64,000 nucleotides of DNA, taken from positions 60,261,063 through 60,325,062 of the forward strand of contig OW386293.2 in assembly GCA_936432065.2 (NCBI GenBank). Reading direction: 5' to 3'. The notes under the pieces were generated by a model. The model searched no databases and had not been told where the DNA came from. It saw only the letters and a program-made list of their open reading frames with translations. This document shows, one piece after another, positions 23,664 to 34,734 of this stretch. This DNA comes from Rutpela maculata. Lineage: Eukaryota; Arthropoda; Insecta; Coleoptera; Cerambycidae. A program made the translations under genes and the position numbers. Position 1 is the stretch's first letter. Every line of letters starts with the position of its first letter.

Positions 23664-24336
23664 ACGTAGCGAAGTGAAAGTACAGTAATCGTAAAAAAAT
23701 GAAATTTTCTTTTGCTTTAATAGGATGTCATGAAACGCTTAGATTTTCAGTGTGAGTCAAGAAAAATGTCTGCCTGTCTGCCTGTAACATTTTTTTGTAC
23801 GCACGATTACCCTAGAACAGTTGAAGATATTGGCTTGAAATTTGTATGTATTATAACGAGATTTGGAACAAGATTGTATTCTGATCTTATCCCATTGAAG
23901 GGTTGGAGGGTAAATTGGGCAGTAAAGCAAGCAAGTTAGAATCCATGAAATTGGGATTTAGTGTATATACGAGAAGCCAAGGTTTCAACATTTTTTGGCA
24001 TTAGCCACCCTCGCTACTACTCTCACCCCATAATTGAAGGAGGTGAAAAAATAAAATTTTGATTTAGCGTGTATACAAGAACCTAGGTCTCAAAAATTTT
24101 CCCCCCACCCCATTATTTAAGACGATAAAAAGATAAAATTGTGATTTAATGTGTATACAGGAACAAAAGGCCTGAATACTTTTTTTGTCTCTCTACCACC
24201 CCCATTACTACCTCCACCACATTATTAAAGGGAATAAAGAAATAAAATTATGATTTATGTGTACAAGAGCCTCTAAAAACTTTTGCCATCAGCTTCCCCC
24301 TCTACCATTCCCACTAGCGTATAGCATATCTTTTTA
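23664..24336 (-). repeat. Family A repeat
   Basis: Starts with the terminus CCACGTAGCGAAGTGAAAGT. It carries the TGTCTGCCTGTCTGCCTG run and a duplicated ATAAAATTKTGATTTA block, and is cut at TAGCGTATAGCATATC where family B begins. Confidence 0.75.
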
Positions 24337-24337
24337 T

Positions 24338-25485
24338 TAGTCCAGACGACAGAGAAAATTTTATAGTGAAATCTCCAAAAACTTGCAAAATGAATAATTT
24401 TTTTTAATGAGTCCGTGAAAGTGTATAGAATAATATCATGAAAAGTTTACAATCCGCTCGGATGCAGAACTTAAAAGAAAAGAAAAGAAAAAAAAATTAT
24501 CCATTTTTTTCAAAATTCTGAAATTAAGTCAGGGTATGAAAAAATAAAAAATACAGTTGGATAGACCACGTGTTTCTGAACAAAAATGTCCTAATAAAAT
24601 TTATCGCTAAAACCACGGTATTCCTGAAAAAAAAGTGAAGTGAAGTAACTTTGTCACCTGCGCGGCCAAGCACATGCACGGTTAAATGCATACTATGGAA
24701 CCTCTAAAAATTCTTAGCAGTTCTAACACTTTCTGATTACACATTTTTAACATTTTTCTTAGTGAATAGGAGGATAAATAGTGAGTCTGGAGAGAAAATA
24801 TATAATTATGAACGCATACACAGACACCACACATAGCCGCTGTAAGGAAAGAGGATCTGTCGCGCCGTCACTCGCACGAATTTTTAACTGCCTTTACTGT
24901 ATTGTATTTATTAATGTATTTATAAAAAAAGTTTTATTAATTTTTCACTCACCCCAATTAAATAAAAATTATAAAAATAAAATGTAAATTTTACACCTAT
25001 CCACATTTCAACTATATTCAATGGATTCCTTATACATTTGTTAATGTATTGGAAAAGTTCCAGAATTTATATTCAAAACTATAGAGTTATAAGGATAAGA
25101 TCGTGAAAATCGCTATTTCTGATCAAGAATGGGATTGATCATATTTTCGAAAAAATGCATACAAGTAAACGAATTTGTGTTTGAACATTCGAAAAGTATC
25201 ACTATCACACATATTTTTTCGAAATAGTGATATTTAATTTTTTTTAATGTGTAAAGTTCTCGGCAAGTCACAGCCTCCAATATATATATTTATGAAAAAA
25301 ATCATCAAGCAAGGAAATTAAAATGATTTGAGATGTACCTTTTTTGAATCCACATTACTACAACTTAATAAACCATAATAATCATGAAGTGTATGTACTT
25401 TTTAATAGTTCTCAATGAAGAAAGACATTTTTTGAAGGGCTTTTATTTTTTCTATATTTTTTATTGCGGCGATTGAGTTCAGGCG
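24338..25485 (+). mobile_element. Family B element, copy 1 (right end missing)
   Basis: Begins ATTAGTCCAGACGACAG and follows the copy at 57,630 closely for 1.1 kb, including CCGCTCGGATGCAGAAC and GCGCGGCCAAGC. It loses similarity after ATTGAGTTCAGGCG, so it lacks the right inverted repeat seen in the other copy. No gene: open frames are short. Confidence 0.8.
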
Positions 25486-25950
25486 TGATAATATAAGTTT
25501 TAAATGTTAGATATTTCATCTGTTTTAACGTTGAGTGAAAAGTTTACCAAGAGGCGCAACCGTGTACTTGAAATCGTAGCCCAAGCAGGGTCTGATGTAT
25601 AGTACGGCGCCACCGTATTGGGGTCTAAGATCTTAGTCAGTTGCACAAACATCAGTTGGGTTGATGGCATGCACTCGTATAGTTCGCGTCGCGTAAGTCG
25701 TCGCTTTTGATAAACAAGGAGATTTGTCTCTGCGCCAGAGACGGCTCTCATATAGACATAATTTTTAAATGCAATGCAACATCTGAAACATTCAGAAAAA
25801 CGACGAAATGGTGAAATATTCATCATTGCCAGCTACATTGTATTTTTAAATTTAACCTAAAAACGGTAATGATTCTTACAAAAACATGTAATGCATACCT
25901 AGCAAATAAAAAACAATTTTGAATCAAACACATACCTTCCTGTTCTGTTT
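25486..25950 (-). other. Unassigned region with a 108-codon open frame
   Basis: A minus-strand frame at 25,826-25,500 encodes 108 residues (MMNISPFRRFSECFRCCIAF at the start; SDPAWATISSTRLRLL near the end). The region has a higher G+C content than its surroundings and no second copy here. No domain is recognised. It could be a relic of a repeat or chance; I do not call a gene. Confidence 0.2.
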
Positions 25951-26104
25951 AGTGTGAGGCGTGTTTATTATGTTTATTTTCACAACAATTAAATATAAAA
26001 ACCCAATGAGCTGCTGGCAACATAAAACATTTTTTTTCCCAGTAAAATAAACCATTTTGATATAATATTAAATAATACATAACAAAGAAAATTAAGTTAA
26101 AGTT

Positions 26105-26725
26105 CCATGTACCATGTGCAGTGGAAGTATAGTAACGGCAAAAAAATTTAAAAAAACTGTCATTGTTCAAATAGGCTTAGAATGTCATGAGACGTCGAGA
26201 TTTTAAATTTGAGCAAAAAAAATTTCTGTTTGCCCGTAACTTTTTTGTGCGCATGTTTACTCTGGAACCGTTAAAGATATTGACTTGAAATTTGATACAC
26301 GTATGTATTTTAACGAGAACTGGAACTAGATTATATTTTCATTTTATTCCGTTGAAGGGTAAATTGGGATAAAGGGGGGGTAAATAAGTAAATCAGGCAT
26401 GTAAGAGTCCATAAAATTGGTATTTAGTATATATAAGAAAAGGTAAGGGCTCAAAAAATTACTCCCATTACCACCCCCACCTCACTATTAAAGGGGGGGT
26501 GGAAAAGCGTCAACATATTTTTTACTTCATTTGCCCCCTCTACCACCCCCTTCCACCACCCCCCACTACCGATGTGACATATCGTTTTATAGGTTTTTGG
26601 AGTAGGCGATTTCAAATATTATGTTATTAACGTTTCATAAATAATTTTCACATAGTGGAGTACAATTTTTTTCTTCTTTGTGAGAGACTTGGATAGAAAA
26701 CGTGGATGTGGAATTTTAAGGTTTA
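26105..26725 (-). repeat. Family A repeat, near full length
   Basis: From CAGTGGAAGTATAGTAACGG to CGTGGATGTGGAA. Its uninterrupted middle reads AGTCCATAAAATTGGTATTT and serves as an empty-site reference for the insertion at 27.7 kb. Confidence 0.8.
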
Positions 26726-26877
26726 TAAACATGTTGCTAAATTGATACCAATGGTTCAAGGATAGATGAGGATATAGCAACGCGTCCTTGCGTGTGTATC
26801 TAGCTTCTACGATTTTCAATTAAAATACCATGCAACCTGTTCTGTGTTTCTATTATTTTCTTTATTCTTTAATAAGT
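26726..26877. other. Short spacer before the minisatellite
   Basis: Nothing recognisable. Confidence 0.3.
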
Positions 26878-27305
26878 GGGTTATCTCGAGTGGTATATAG
26901 ATGCGCAGTGGATTTCCTCGAGTACTATGGATGCGCGGTGGCTTTCCTCGAGTACTATAGATGCGCAGTACGTTACTCCAAGTAATATGGATGCGCAGTA
27001 AATTTCCTTGAATAAAATGGATGCGCAATGGGTTACCTTGAGTAGTATGGATGCGCAGTGGGTTTCCTCAAGTAACATGGATGCGCAGTGGGTTACCTCG
27101 AGTAGTTTGGATGCGAAGTTGGTTATCTCGGGTGGTATGGATGCGTAGTAGGTTTCCTCGAGTATAATGGATGCGCAGTGGCTTTCCTTGAGTAGGTACT
27201 GTTGATGCGCAGTAGGTTACCTATACGGATACGCAGTGGGCTTCCTCAAGTAAAATGGATGCGCAGTGGGTTACCTCGAGCAGTATAGATGCGTTTCCTC
27301 AAAGA
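26878..27305. repeat. 30-bp minisatellite, about 14 units
   Basis: Unit close to TGGATGCGCAGTGGGTTWCC then TCGAGTARTA. Many units carry CTCGAG, and units tend to alternate TTACC and TTTCC, which suggests a 60-bp dimer. Minus-strand frames stay open because the period is a multiple of three; the leucine/isoleucine-rich peptides are artefacts. Confidence 0.93.
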
Positions 27306-27394
27306 AAGTGCTTGAAGTAGATTGCTTCCACCGTGTAGTCTACGGCACATTATGATTGTTTATATTTTTGTCATGCCATTTTCTACGTATTGCT

Positions 27395-27697
27395 CCCACT
27401 TCCAGTATAAGTGTAGTAATTTTGAAAACATTTATTTAAATAGGCTTAGAATGTTATGACATGTCGAGATTTTAAGTTGAAGCAAAAAATAATTTCTATC
27501 GCGTCGGTCTCTGACGTTTTGGGTGCACGATTACTCTGGAACCGTTTAAGATATTGACTTGAAAATTGGTACACATATGTATTTTAACGAGATCTGGAAT
27601 TAGGTTATATTTTGATCTTATTCTGTTAAAGGATTGAATGGTAAATTGGGATAAATGGAGGTAAATAGGTAAATTAAGCAAGTAAGAGTCCATAAAA
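27395..27697 (-). repeat. Family A repeat, left piece of a split copy
   Basis: Runs from a diverged terminus (CACTTCCAGTATAAGTGTAG) to AGTCCATAAAA and stops exactly where the 2.2-kb element begins. The continuation (TTTGGTATTTAG) is at 29,898. Confidence 0.8.
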
Positions 27698-29897
27698 GGA
27701 CAATGTTAAAAATAGCTGATTTTTGGCCCCTATCCCGGAACGCATAAAACCCAGAGAAAATGGTTGGAAAAGGCTCAAGATTAATAAAAATACATCTTCG
27801 TGGTACCAAAAGCCTGGGGAAAATTTTATTTCACCCCCAAAAACATAAAAACAACCACTAAAATGCTATAAATAATAGCTTATACTGAATGTGAAAATTA
27901 TATTTATTTTATGATAATTATTAGGTATCGATTCAATAGAGATAACAAAAAGGTAAAAACTACCCCTATCTACATCTTATTCGGGGGATGGAACGCCATG
28001 CGCAACATGTAATATTAAAAAAATAGGTACCAAGGTGATTAAAAATGTACAAAATGATTTTTTAATATTAGTTGAGCCGACCTTCAACTGATCCGACCTC
28101 AGCATCTCTATTTTCAAAAACAACCCCTATAAGGGGTATAATAAAAAATAAATAATAAATTATTATATTATAATTATTACATTATTATATACATATATGT
28201 AGGAGTAAATATATATAATTGCCTTTTTAGAAGAATGTTTATTAAATCTTCAGATAGTTTCGCATTATAATAATATAATAATAATAATAATAATAACAAT
28301 AATAATAATAATGTTTATTTGGAATTAAAAGATTACACAATGTAACAATAAAGGTGTTTATCAAATAAACACTCAGGTTTCGCAGAGGTATTCTAGTGAC
28401 ACTTATTTGCGATTTTGAGTGTGTGAACATTTAATTTTTACACTATTTAATATATATCTATATGTAATATTTACTTATATACTATAATACTGCACATACA
28501 CATAGTATTATAGTTGACATTTTGCTACTTATATACAGTTAATTCACCAGTAAGATAAAATAATAGCAAAAAAAATGTTGAATGTAAAAAGGATCGCCTC
28601 CTCGTGGTGCATCCTGGAGAACACAATAAGTGGCCAAATGATCCTTCTTTGCAAATATTCATTTACATATTTACTGTACCCTTTTCTCCAACAAGTGAAG
28701 CTTACCCAGAAGTACCTTTACATGGAATAATATAATAGGGAATAAACTAATATCATTTTCAACCCCTTACAGCGATTAACTATCTTCAACGTCTATCTAT
28801 TAAATGCAGACATAAGAACCAATAGAAACCTTTCATTTTATTTTAATGTGCTCTGCAAATATTTTGTACTAGATGCTGTTCTCTCTAAATAACGGCAGTT
28901 TTTCTTTATAGGGATACTATTAGGTAATCAGTATAAGTGTTGCTGTAATATTGTCATATGATTCTATATATTTCATAAATTGGTAATCTTATATTTTCTA
29001 ACATTAGTTGTCTATAGTGCCTGTCATCCCTAAACTGGAGTTGGTGTTGATTCATTTTAATCACCTTGTTTCTTATTTTTTAGTATTTGTAGCGGTGAAT
29101 ACGATTCTACCACCTGAATAGGGTAGTTTGGTTGTTTTCGAGGTTGCTAAATAACTCGCTATTTGTTCTTTATTAAAAAAAATGTGTTGACTAAAATCAT
29201 AAAGATCTATTGTAATATTACGTGCGGTAAATATTTTTCATATTGATATAGAGGAAGTTTTTCGTAATAATCACGTCAAGACAAAGTTAATGTCTGTCCC
29301 TCTTACTAGTAGAAAATAATTTGGTGCATTACTAAGTGCCGCCGCATTTTTTTAGTATCCGATACTGTTGCACCCCGAATAGGATAGTTTGGTGGTTTCC
29401 AGGGTCGATAACTAAAGCGCTTTTTTGTAATAATACTTGCTGCGAATATTATTTCATACCCTTATAGGGGTTGTTTTTGACAACAGAGATGCTGAGGTCA
29501 GGAACAGTTGAAGGTCTGGCTCAACTAATATTAAAAAATTATTTTGTACATTTTTAATCACCTTGGTACCTATTTTATTAATATTAGATGCTGTGTATCT
29601 CATTTCATCCCCCGAATAGGGTGTGGATAGTGGTAGTTTTTACTTTTTTGTTATGTCTATTGAATCGACACCTAATAGTTATCATAAAATAAATATAATT
29701 TTCACATTCAGTATAAGCTATTATTTATAGCATTTTAGTGGTTGTTTTTATGTTTTGGGGGTGAAATAAAATTTTCCCCAGGGTTTTGGTACCACGAAGA
29801 TATATTTTTATTAATCTTGAGCCTTTTCCAACCATTTTCTCTGGGTTTTATGCGTTCCGGGACAGGGGCCAAAAATCAGCTATTTTTAACATTGTCC
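27698..29897. mobile_element. 2.2-kb element with about 440-bp terminal inverted repeats
   Basis: GGACAATGTTAAAAATAGCT at 27,698 is mirrored exactly at 29,878-29,897, and the arms stay very similar for about 440 bp (to AACCCCTATAAGGG near 28,137 and its partner near 29,460). The interior has no long ORF. It contains an (AAT)n tract at 28,263-28,312 and diverged sub-copies of a CCCGAATAGGG block. The insertion splits one family A copy between AAAA and TTT with no visible target duplication. Terminal GGAC and this insertion style match the autonomous-looking element at 41.7 kb, so it may be a non-autonomous relative. That link is inference, since the rest of the inverted repeats differ. Confidence 0.85.
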
Positions 29898-30268
29898 TTT
29901 GGTATTTAGTTTATTATTATATAAAAGAAGTTAAAGTCTTAGAAAAATTTTTGGCATTAACTACCCCCATTATCACCCCCCACGCGATTATTAAAGGGGG
30001 TGAAAAAAAAAATTGTGATTTAGTGTGTACAGGAACCAAAGGCCTCAAAAAATTTTCCACTTCATCCATCCGCGTATCACCTCCTACCACCACCCCAACC
30101 CCCACTATCGATGTGGCATATCGTTTTTTGGTTTTCATTTAGAAAATTTCATAAACAATTATTTCCACATGGTGGAGTGCAAATATAGTGTTTTCGTTTT
30201 GAGAGGCTTGGATAGGAAATCTGGATGTGGAAGTAGTGATTCCTTGGGCTGCGGTTTTCATTTTAAAA
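29898..30268 (-). repeat. Family A repeat, right piece of the split copy
   Basis: Continues from TTTGGTATTTAG through CACCCCCCACGCGATTATTA to GGATGTGGAAGTAGTGATTC and CTTGGGCTGCGG. Confidence 0.8.
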
Positions 30269-30325
30269 TGTTAAAACCGCTGCCCAAGGAATCACTACTT
30301 CCACATCCTGATGTTCTATCCAAGT
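30225..30325. repeat. Palindromic head-to-head junction of two family A copies
   Basis: The 5' ends of a minus-oriented and a plus-oriented A copy abut with about 20 bp between them, so GAAGTAGTGATTCCTTGGGC is followed by its mirror image. The arms are about 40 bp and nearly perfect. Confidence 0.85.
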
Positions 30326-30645
30326 CGCTCAAAACGAAAAATATTTTGATACTATATTTGCACTCTACTATGTGTGAATAATTGTTTATAGAACTTTAAA
30401 TATATAATATTTGAAATCGCCTACCCCAAAAACTCATAAAGCGATATACCACATCGGTAGTGGGGGTGGGGGTGGATGAAGTAAAAAAAAAATGTTTGAA
30501 GCCTTTGGTTCTTGTACACACACTAACTCACAATTTTATTCCCCCCCCCCATGGTTAAATTTTTTGAGACCTTGACTTCTCTTGTATTTACTAAATGCCA
30601 ATTTTTGTCGTTGTTGTACTTCCACTGAATGTGGAAGTAAAAGGC
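30272..30645 (+). repeat. Family A repeat, internally deleted copy
   Basis: Starts AAAACCGCTGCCCAAGGAAT and ends CACTGAATGTGGAAGTAA. The block between the CCCCCATGG and ACTAAATGCC parts is joined directly to the 3' terminus. Confidence 0.75.
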
Positions 30646-31025
30646 ATATTGACATTTTATGATGAAACTGTTATTTTTAAGATATCACAAAATTATCCAT
30701 TTTGCACCTTTCTTAACCGTCTTCACCCTAGTAAATTTTGAATATGTTTTAGATGACATTTTCCATTACTACTGCCGCAAAAATATTACATGTTGCAATA
30801 TTTTTCGGGTTTACACCATTCCCTTCTTTAATTCTGCTGAACTGTAATAACCAATTTGTACAAAAATATTTTTTATCCTCTCCCAAATATACTGCTATTG
30901 CAGTGATGGGTTCATTTAAAGTTATTTATTTGTTTATAGGCTTTTCTCTGTAATTGCTTTTTTTAATAATTAAAACGAAAAAGCGATTTTATTGGGAAAA
31001 AGAGTAATAATTAGTAAACATAATA
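30646..31025. other. Non-coding spacer
   Basis: AT-rich. Short frames of 62-66 codons are not supported by any motif. Confidence 0.35.
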
Positions 31026-31029
31026 AAAA

Positions 31030-31690
31030 AACCGCTGCCCAAGGAATCACTACTTCCACATCCAGATTCTCTATCCAAGTCACTCACAACGAAAAAACTT
31101 TGTATGTGAAAATAATTGTTTATGGAACTTTAATAATATAATATTTGAAATCCTCTACCCCAAAAACCCATAAAACGATACCCCACATCGGTAGTGGGGT
31201 GGGGGGTGGTGATAGTGGGGGGTGGATGAAGTAAAAAAATATTTTGAGGTTTCTGGTTCCTGTACAAACACTAAATCACATTTTTTTTTTATCCCCTTTA
31301 ATAAGGGGGGTTAGGGTGGTAATGGGGGTGGCTAATGCCAAACATTTTTTTGAGACCTTAGCTTCTCTTGTATATACTAAATACCAATTTTACGGACTCT
31401 TACCTGCTTGATTGACCTATTTTACCCCCAACCCTTCGACAGAACTAGATGAAAATACAATCTAGTTCCAGATCTCGTTAAAGTACATACGTGTACCAAA
31501 TTTCAAGTCAATATCTCAAACGGTTCCAGAGTAAACGTGCGCACAAAAAAAAGTTACAGACCGACAGACAGAAATTTTTTTCGCTCAAACTTAAAATCTC
31601 GACGTTTCACGACATTCTAAGCCTATTTGAACAATAAAAATTTTTTTAAATTTTTTTGTCGTTACTATACCACTGGATGTGGAAGTAATT
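31030..31690 (+). repeat. Family A repeat, full-length copy
   Basis: The most complete copy. It has AAACCGCTGCCCAAGGAATC, then ACTTCCACATCCAG, all internal blocks, and the terminus CACTGGATGTGGAAGTAA. The two 14-bp ends are inverted copies of each other. There is no coding capacity, so it is a non-autonomous TIR-type repeat. Confidence 0.85.
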
Positions 31691-31744
31691 AACTTAATTT
31701 GAATATCTGCGGAAAGACTGGTTAATTTTTTTTTTATTACAAGT

Positions 31745-32765
31745 AGGTATTACTTTTTCGAGAGCATAGTTTTCGAGGCGATAAAGTATCGCACAAATGG
31801 TACACAATGCACTTTTTATAAAGCATCGAATTTTGTACAAAAAAGTCCCTGAGAGCATATTTTTATCTATTATAGCTCACATGCCAAAGGCGCCCGCGCG
31901 CAAACCTCAAAGTAACTGTTTTTCGCGCTGTTCTCCAAGCAGTCCGTTAAAGCAGTTTATTATTTGTCCAATGAGAATTTGTGGTCGATTTTTTTATTTA
32001 TGAATTTCTGATCGCTCTGCACGATGGCGTCCTTCATTTTTCTTAAATATGCGTTTTTTAATGCAAAAAACATTAAAAAAATCGTACATTTGAACTTTTC
32101 CACCTTGTAGGGAGTAACTTTCTTTCTTAAAAAAATGTATCTATTATTGACATATCATTTTGTTTTTATTTATCACATATAAACAATTAATATTAGGACC
32201 GAAAAGTGTAATTTTTCATTTTCATCGATTTTTATATAACTGGGAACTTGCCGCATATTTTTATTAATTAGTGTTTTTTCTGTACAATTGTACATACATT
32301 TCAATAACACAAAGAATATTTAACTATTTTTTTATTTTATTTCAACATTTTTTTAATACTTGTAACTCCATTATTAATATTATGCATCGTATAAAAAACA
32401 GTTTTAAACAGAAGTTACTCATTATGTTTTGTGTAATTTAAATTTGACTATTAGCATCGCCGTTTTCTTAATTTTTTGTTTGTTAATTAAGTCGCCAGTG
32501 CCACTTGCAGAGTAGCGTAAAAAACAGTCATTTTTATGCTTACACGTGAGCACCTGTAGCTCGAAAACTATAGTAGATAAGAATATGCCCTCGCGGACTT
32601 GTTTGTAGAAAATTCCATGTTGTACAAAAAAAAGTGCGGTGCATTTTCGTATTTATTACCGTTCTCGCCACGCAAGCGCTGAAAGATCGAAAACACCATC
32701 CTCGACATTTGCATATTCCTTTTTCTAATTATTTTAAAAAATTGGGAGGTCTTAAACGTATTCAT
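31745..32765. mobile_element. 1.0-kb foldback element
   Basis: GAATTTTGTACAAAAAAGTC near 31,829 has an inverted counterpart near 32,600, and the adjacent GAGAGCATATTTTTATCTA is mirrored by TAGATAAGAATATGCCCTC at 32,573. Arms of perhaps 150 bp are diverged and bracket an AT-rich core with no ORF. Confidence 0.6.
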
Positions 32766-33120
32766 AAATACTATTCCATGAAGCTGAACCGAATAGCAAA
32801 ATAAAATATTTTTAATTTATCACATTTTTATAAATTTCAGAAATTCAAAATTGAATAAAAATCTCAAAAAAACCATTTTTTGAACCCCAAATGGGTCTCG
32901 AGGACAAGGAACAATTGCAATTTCGAACAAAACACGATTGTTACAGCGCACAACGTGGCGACTTAAAAGATGAAATGCGACAATAATTGATAGTTAAAGC
33001 TTTCTCTTGTTTTTGAATTTTAAGTGAAACTAGTGAAAGAATTATTTATCTGAGATTTTTGTTTGTAAATTTTTATTAATAAATTTGTCCTAACAGTAGT
33101 AACTTGTAAATGTTTTTTAT
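32766..33120. other. Non-coding region
   Basis: AT-rich with no gene or repeat recognised. Confidence 0.3.
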
Positions 33121-33175
33121 CAGGGCGGCAAGCAACTGTTTGCTACAGGTGCCAAATGCCCTGACGCCGGCACTG
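33121..33175 (+). mobile_element. Solitary hAT-type terminus
   Basis: CAGGGCGGCAAGC, then TGCCAAATGCCCTGACGCCG and GCACTG, has the composition and final CACTG of a hAT 3' end. No transposase or partner terminus is adjacent. Confidence 0.4.
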
Positions 33176-33715
33176 ATTGCGCCGGTCTACAACCTGCGTG
33201 GAGAATTATAACTTAATAAATATATTATGTACCCTCGTTCGCTGGATATCAACGTCCAGTATTTCTATTAGCGGTTCGCGCAAAATAACACCGCGCGGTG
33301 GCACCACAAGTCAACGAACAATATGTGGATAGGGACGTGTGGGGGAAGCGTAATGAGCGAGATGAACATATAGGAACGGTTTTGGCCGTATAGTTGCGTA
33401 TCTTATAGACTCTTCAATCAACGGTTTTAAGTAACAACACTCAATGAGAAATGAGGAAACAAACTGAAGTATGAGTCGATGAACAATACAGAATTAGACA
33501 ATAGACATCCTTTGTACCAGAAAATCAAATTAACAAAAAAATTCAAACATGTGGCCAGAGTTTGTTAACAGTTTACTAAAAAGTTTATTAGATTAGAAAT
33601 TGACAGGCACTCCAGAAGTATCCGGCCATAAAACTATTATAAGGAACATAACAATGTAAGAAAGGAATTTGTAAATTGTCCATTCATTTCTAAAGGGTCA
33701 GTTCTAGAAATACAA
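33176..33715. other. Non-coding region
   Basis: Moderate G+C between 33,176 and 33,420 (e.g. CACCGCGCGGTGGCACCAC, an inverted-repeat word), then AT-rich. No coding frame. Confidence 0.3.
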
Positions 33716-34063
33716 CCCATTGCTGTTTGTTTAACCGAAACTAGAATAACTAAAGACATTTTAGATTGTGAGATTTTCATATAAATTTATAAACATTTTA
33801 TATACAATTCTTTTAGTCGCATCCGGAGATGTAATAATTTATATAATCAACACAACTGAAAGTAACATAATTGAAAATATGGAATTTAACCATTGGGTTT
33901 TACAAACTAAAATTAAAGTATATCTGGAGATAATATTTATTGGTTGTATTTACCATTCTCCTAACACAAATTACTTGCAACTTTGCAATTTTTTTGAAAA
34001 TTGGAAAAGTTGGAAATTAGTCATTTATTATTTGTGTAATAACATGTTACTTACTGTTAGATT
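33716..34063 (+). pseudogene. LINE endonuclease fragment
   Basis: Reads PIAVCLTETRITKDILD, in which LTETR matches the conserved ETR-type motif of the apurinic-endonuclease-like domain of non-LTR elements. A frameshift follows, then DVIIYIINTTESNIIENMEF, TKIKVYLEIIFIG and CIYHSPNTNYLQLCNFFENW; a YHSPN-type motif is also typical of that domain. The apparent ATG frame at 33,768 begins upstream of the shift and is not a real start. No RT follows, so it is an orphan piece of an endonuclease domain. It may come from the lineage of either LINE in the window, both of which lack this domain. Confidence 0.65.
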
Positions 34064-34269
34064 AAATTGTTAAAATATTAGCATACCAACGAAATCATTA
34101 GGAAAGCCATAGATTCCAGAGTTTTCATAGTATGAGACTAAAACTTGGCAGGGGTAATATAAACTAAAAATGTCCATGAGAAGTTTCGTTCACTTCTGGT
34201 TTCCCCGGAAATGATTCCAACTTTGAAAAAAAAAACACCCTGTGTATTTTTACATGTTTTGATTTCGGA

Positions 34270-34705
34270 GGCGATTTCAAGTATGATTGCATACAAAACA
34301 AATTGAGACTACTTGATTCTTTTGTGAATAATAATTTAAAAATCGAGAAAACACCCTTATTAAGTATGCCGTGAAAATTGAAAAAACTATTTTTAAATCA
34401 TTCGTCTGCAAATAACAAAAGCGTTCTGTCCGAAATGTCCATTTTATTTAACACCTGTCAGAGCCAAAACATGGACTACTGCTACTCTTGTATTATTTCA
34501 TGTGGGTAAATATACCTACATATTTTAATAAAAAGGGTATATTTTAGTCACAGTTAGGAAACACTAACGCAAACATTAGTGGGAAAAGAGCAGAGCGTTT
34601 GACCTAAATTTTATGACAGCATCAAAAAAGGTGATTAAGAAATTTTTTCTGCCGCGACTTTATTATTTTAATATATTTTCGATGTGGTAACAAGTGCAAT
34701 GAGAA
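34270..34705 (+). repeat. Family G repeat, copy 1
   Basis: Inverted match to 53,840-54,240. Shared landmarks include GTATGCCGTGAAAATTG, TTCTGTCCGAAATGTCC and AACACTAACGCAAA. No ORF. Confidence 0.75.
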
Positions 34706-34734
34706 GTCCAGCTTCATAAAAATTTAAACAATGT

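Noticed and set aside
25500..25826. Host gene encoded by a 108-codon minus-strand frame
   Set aside because: Composition is slightly unusual, but there is no domain, no splice evidence and no second copy; left as unassigned.
26878..27305. CRISPR-like array
   Set aside because: Repeat units abut with no unique spacers; it is a eukaryotic minisatellite.
29786..30142. 118-codon frame overlapping a family A copy and the 2.2-kb element's inverted repeat
   Set aside because: Crosses the insertion junction between two unrelated repeats.
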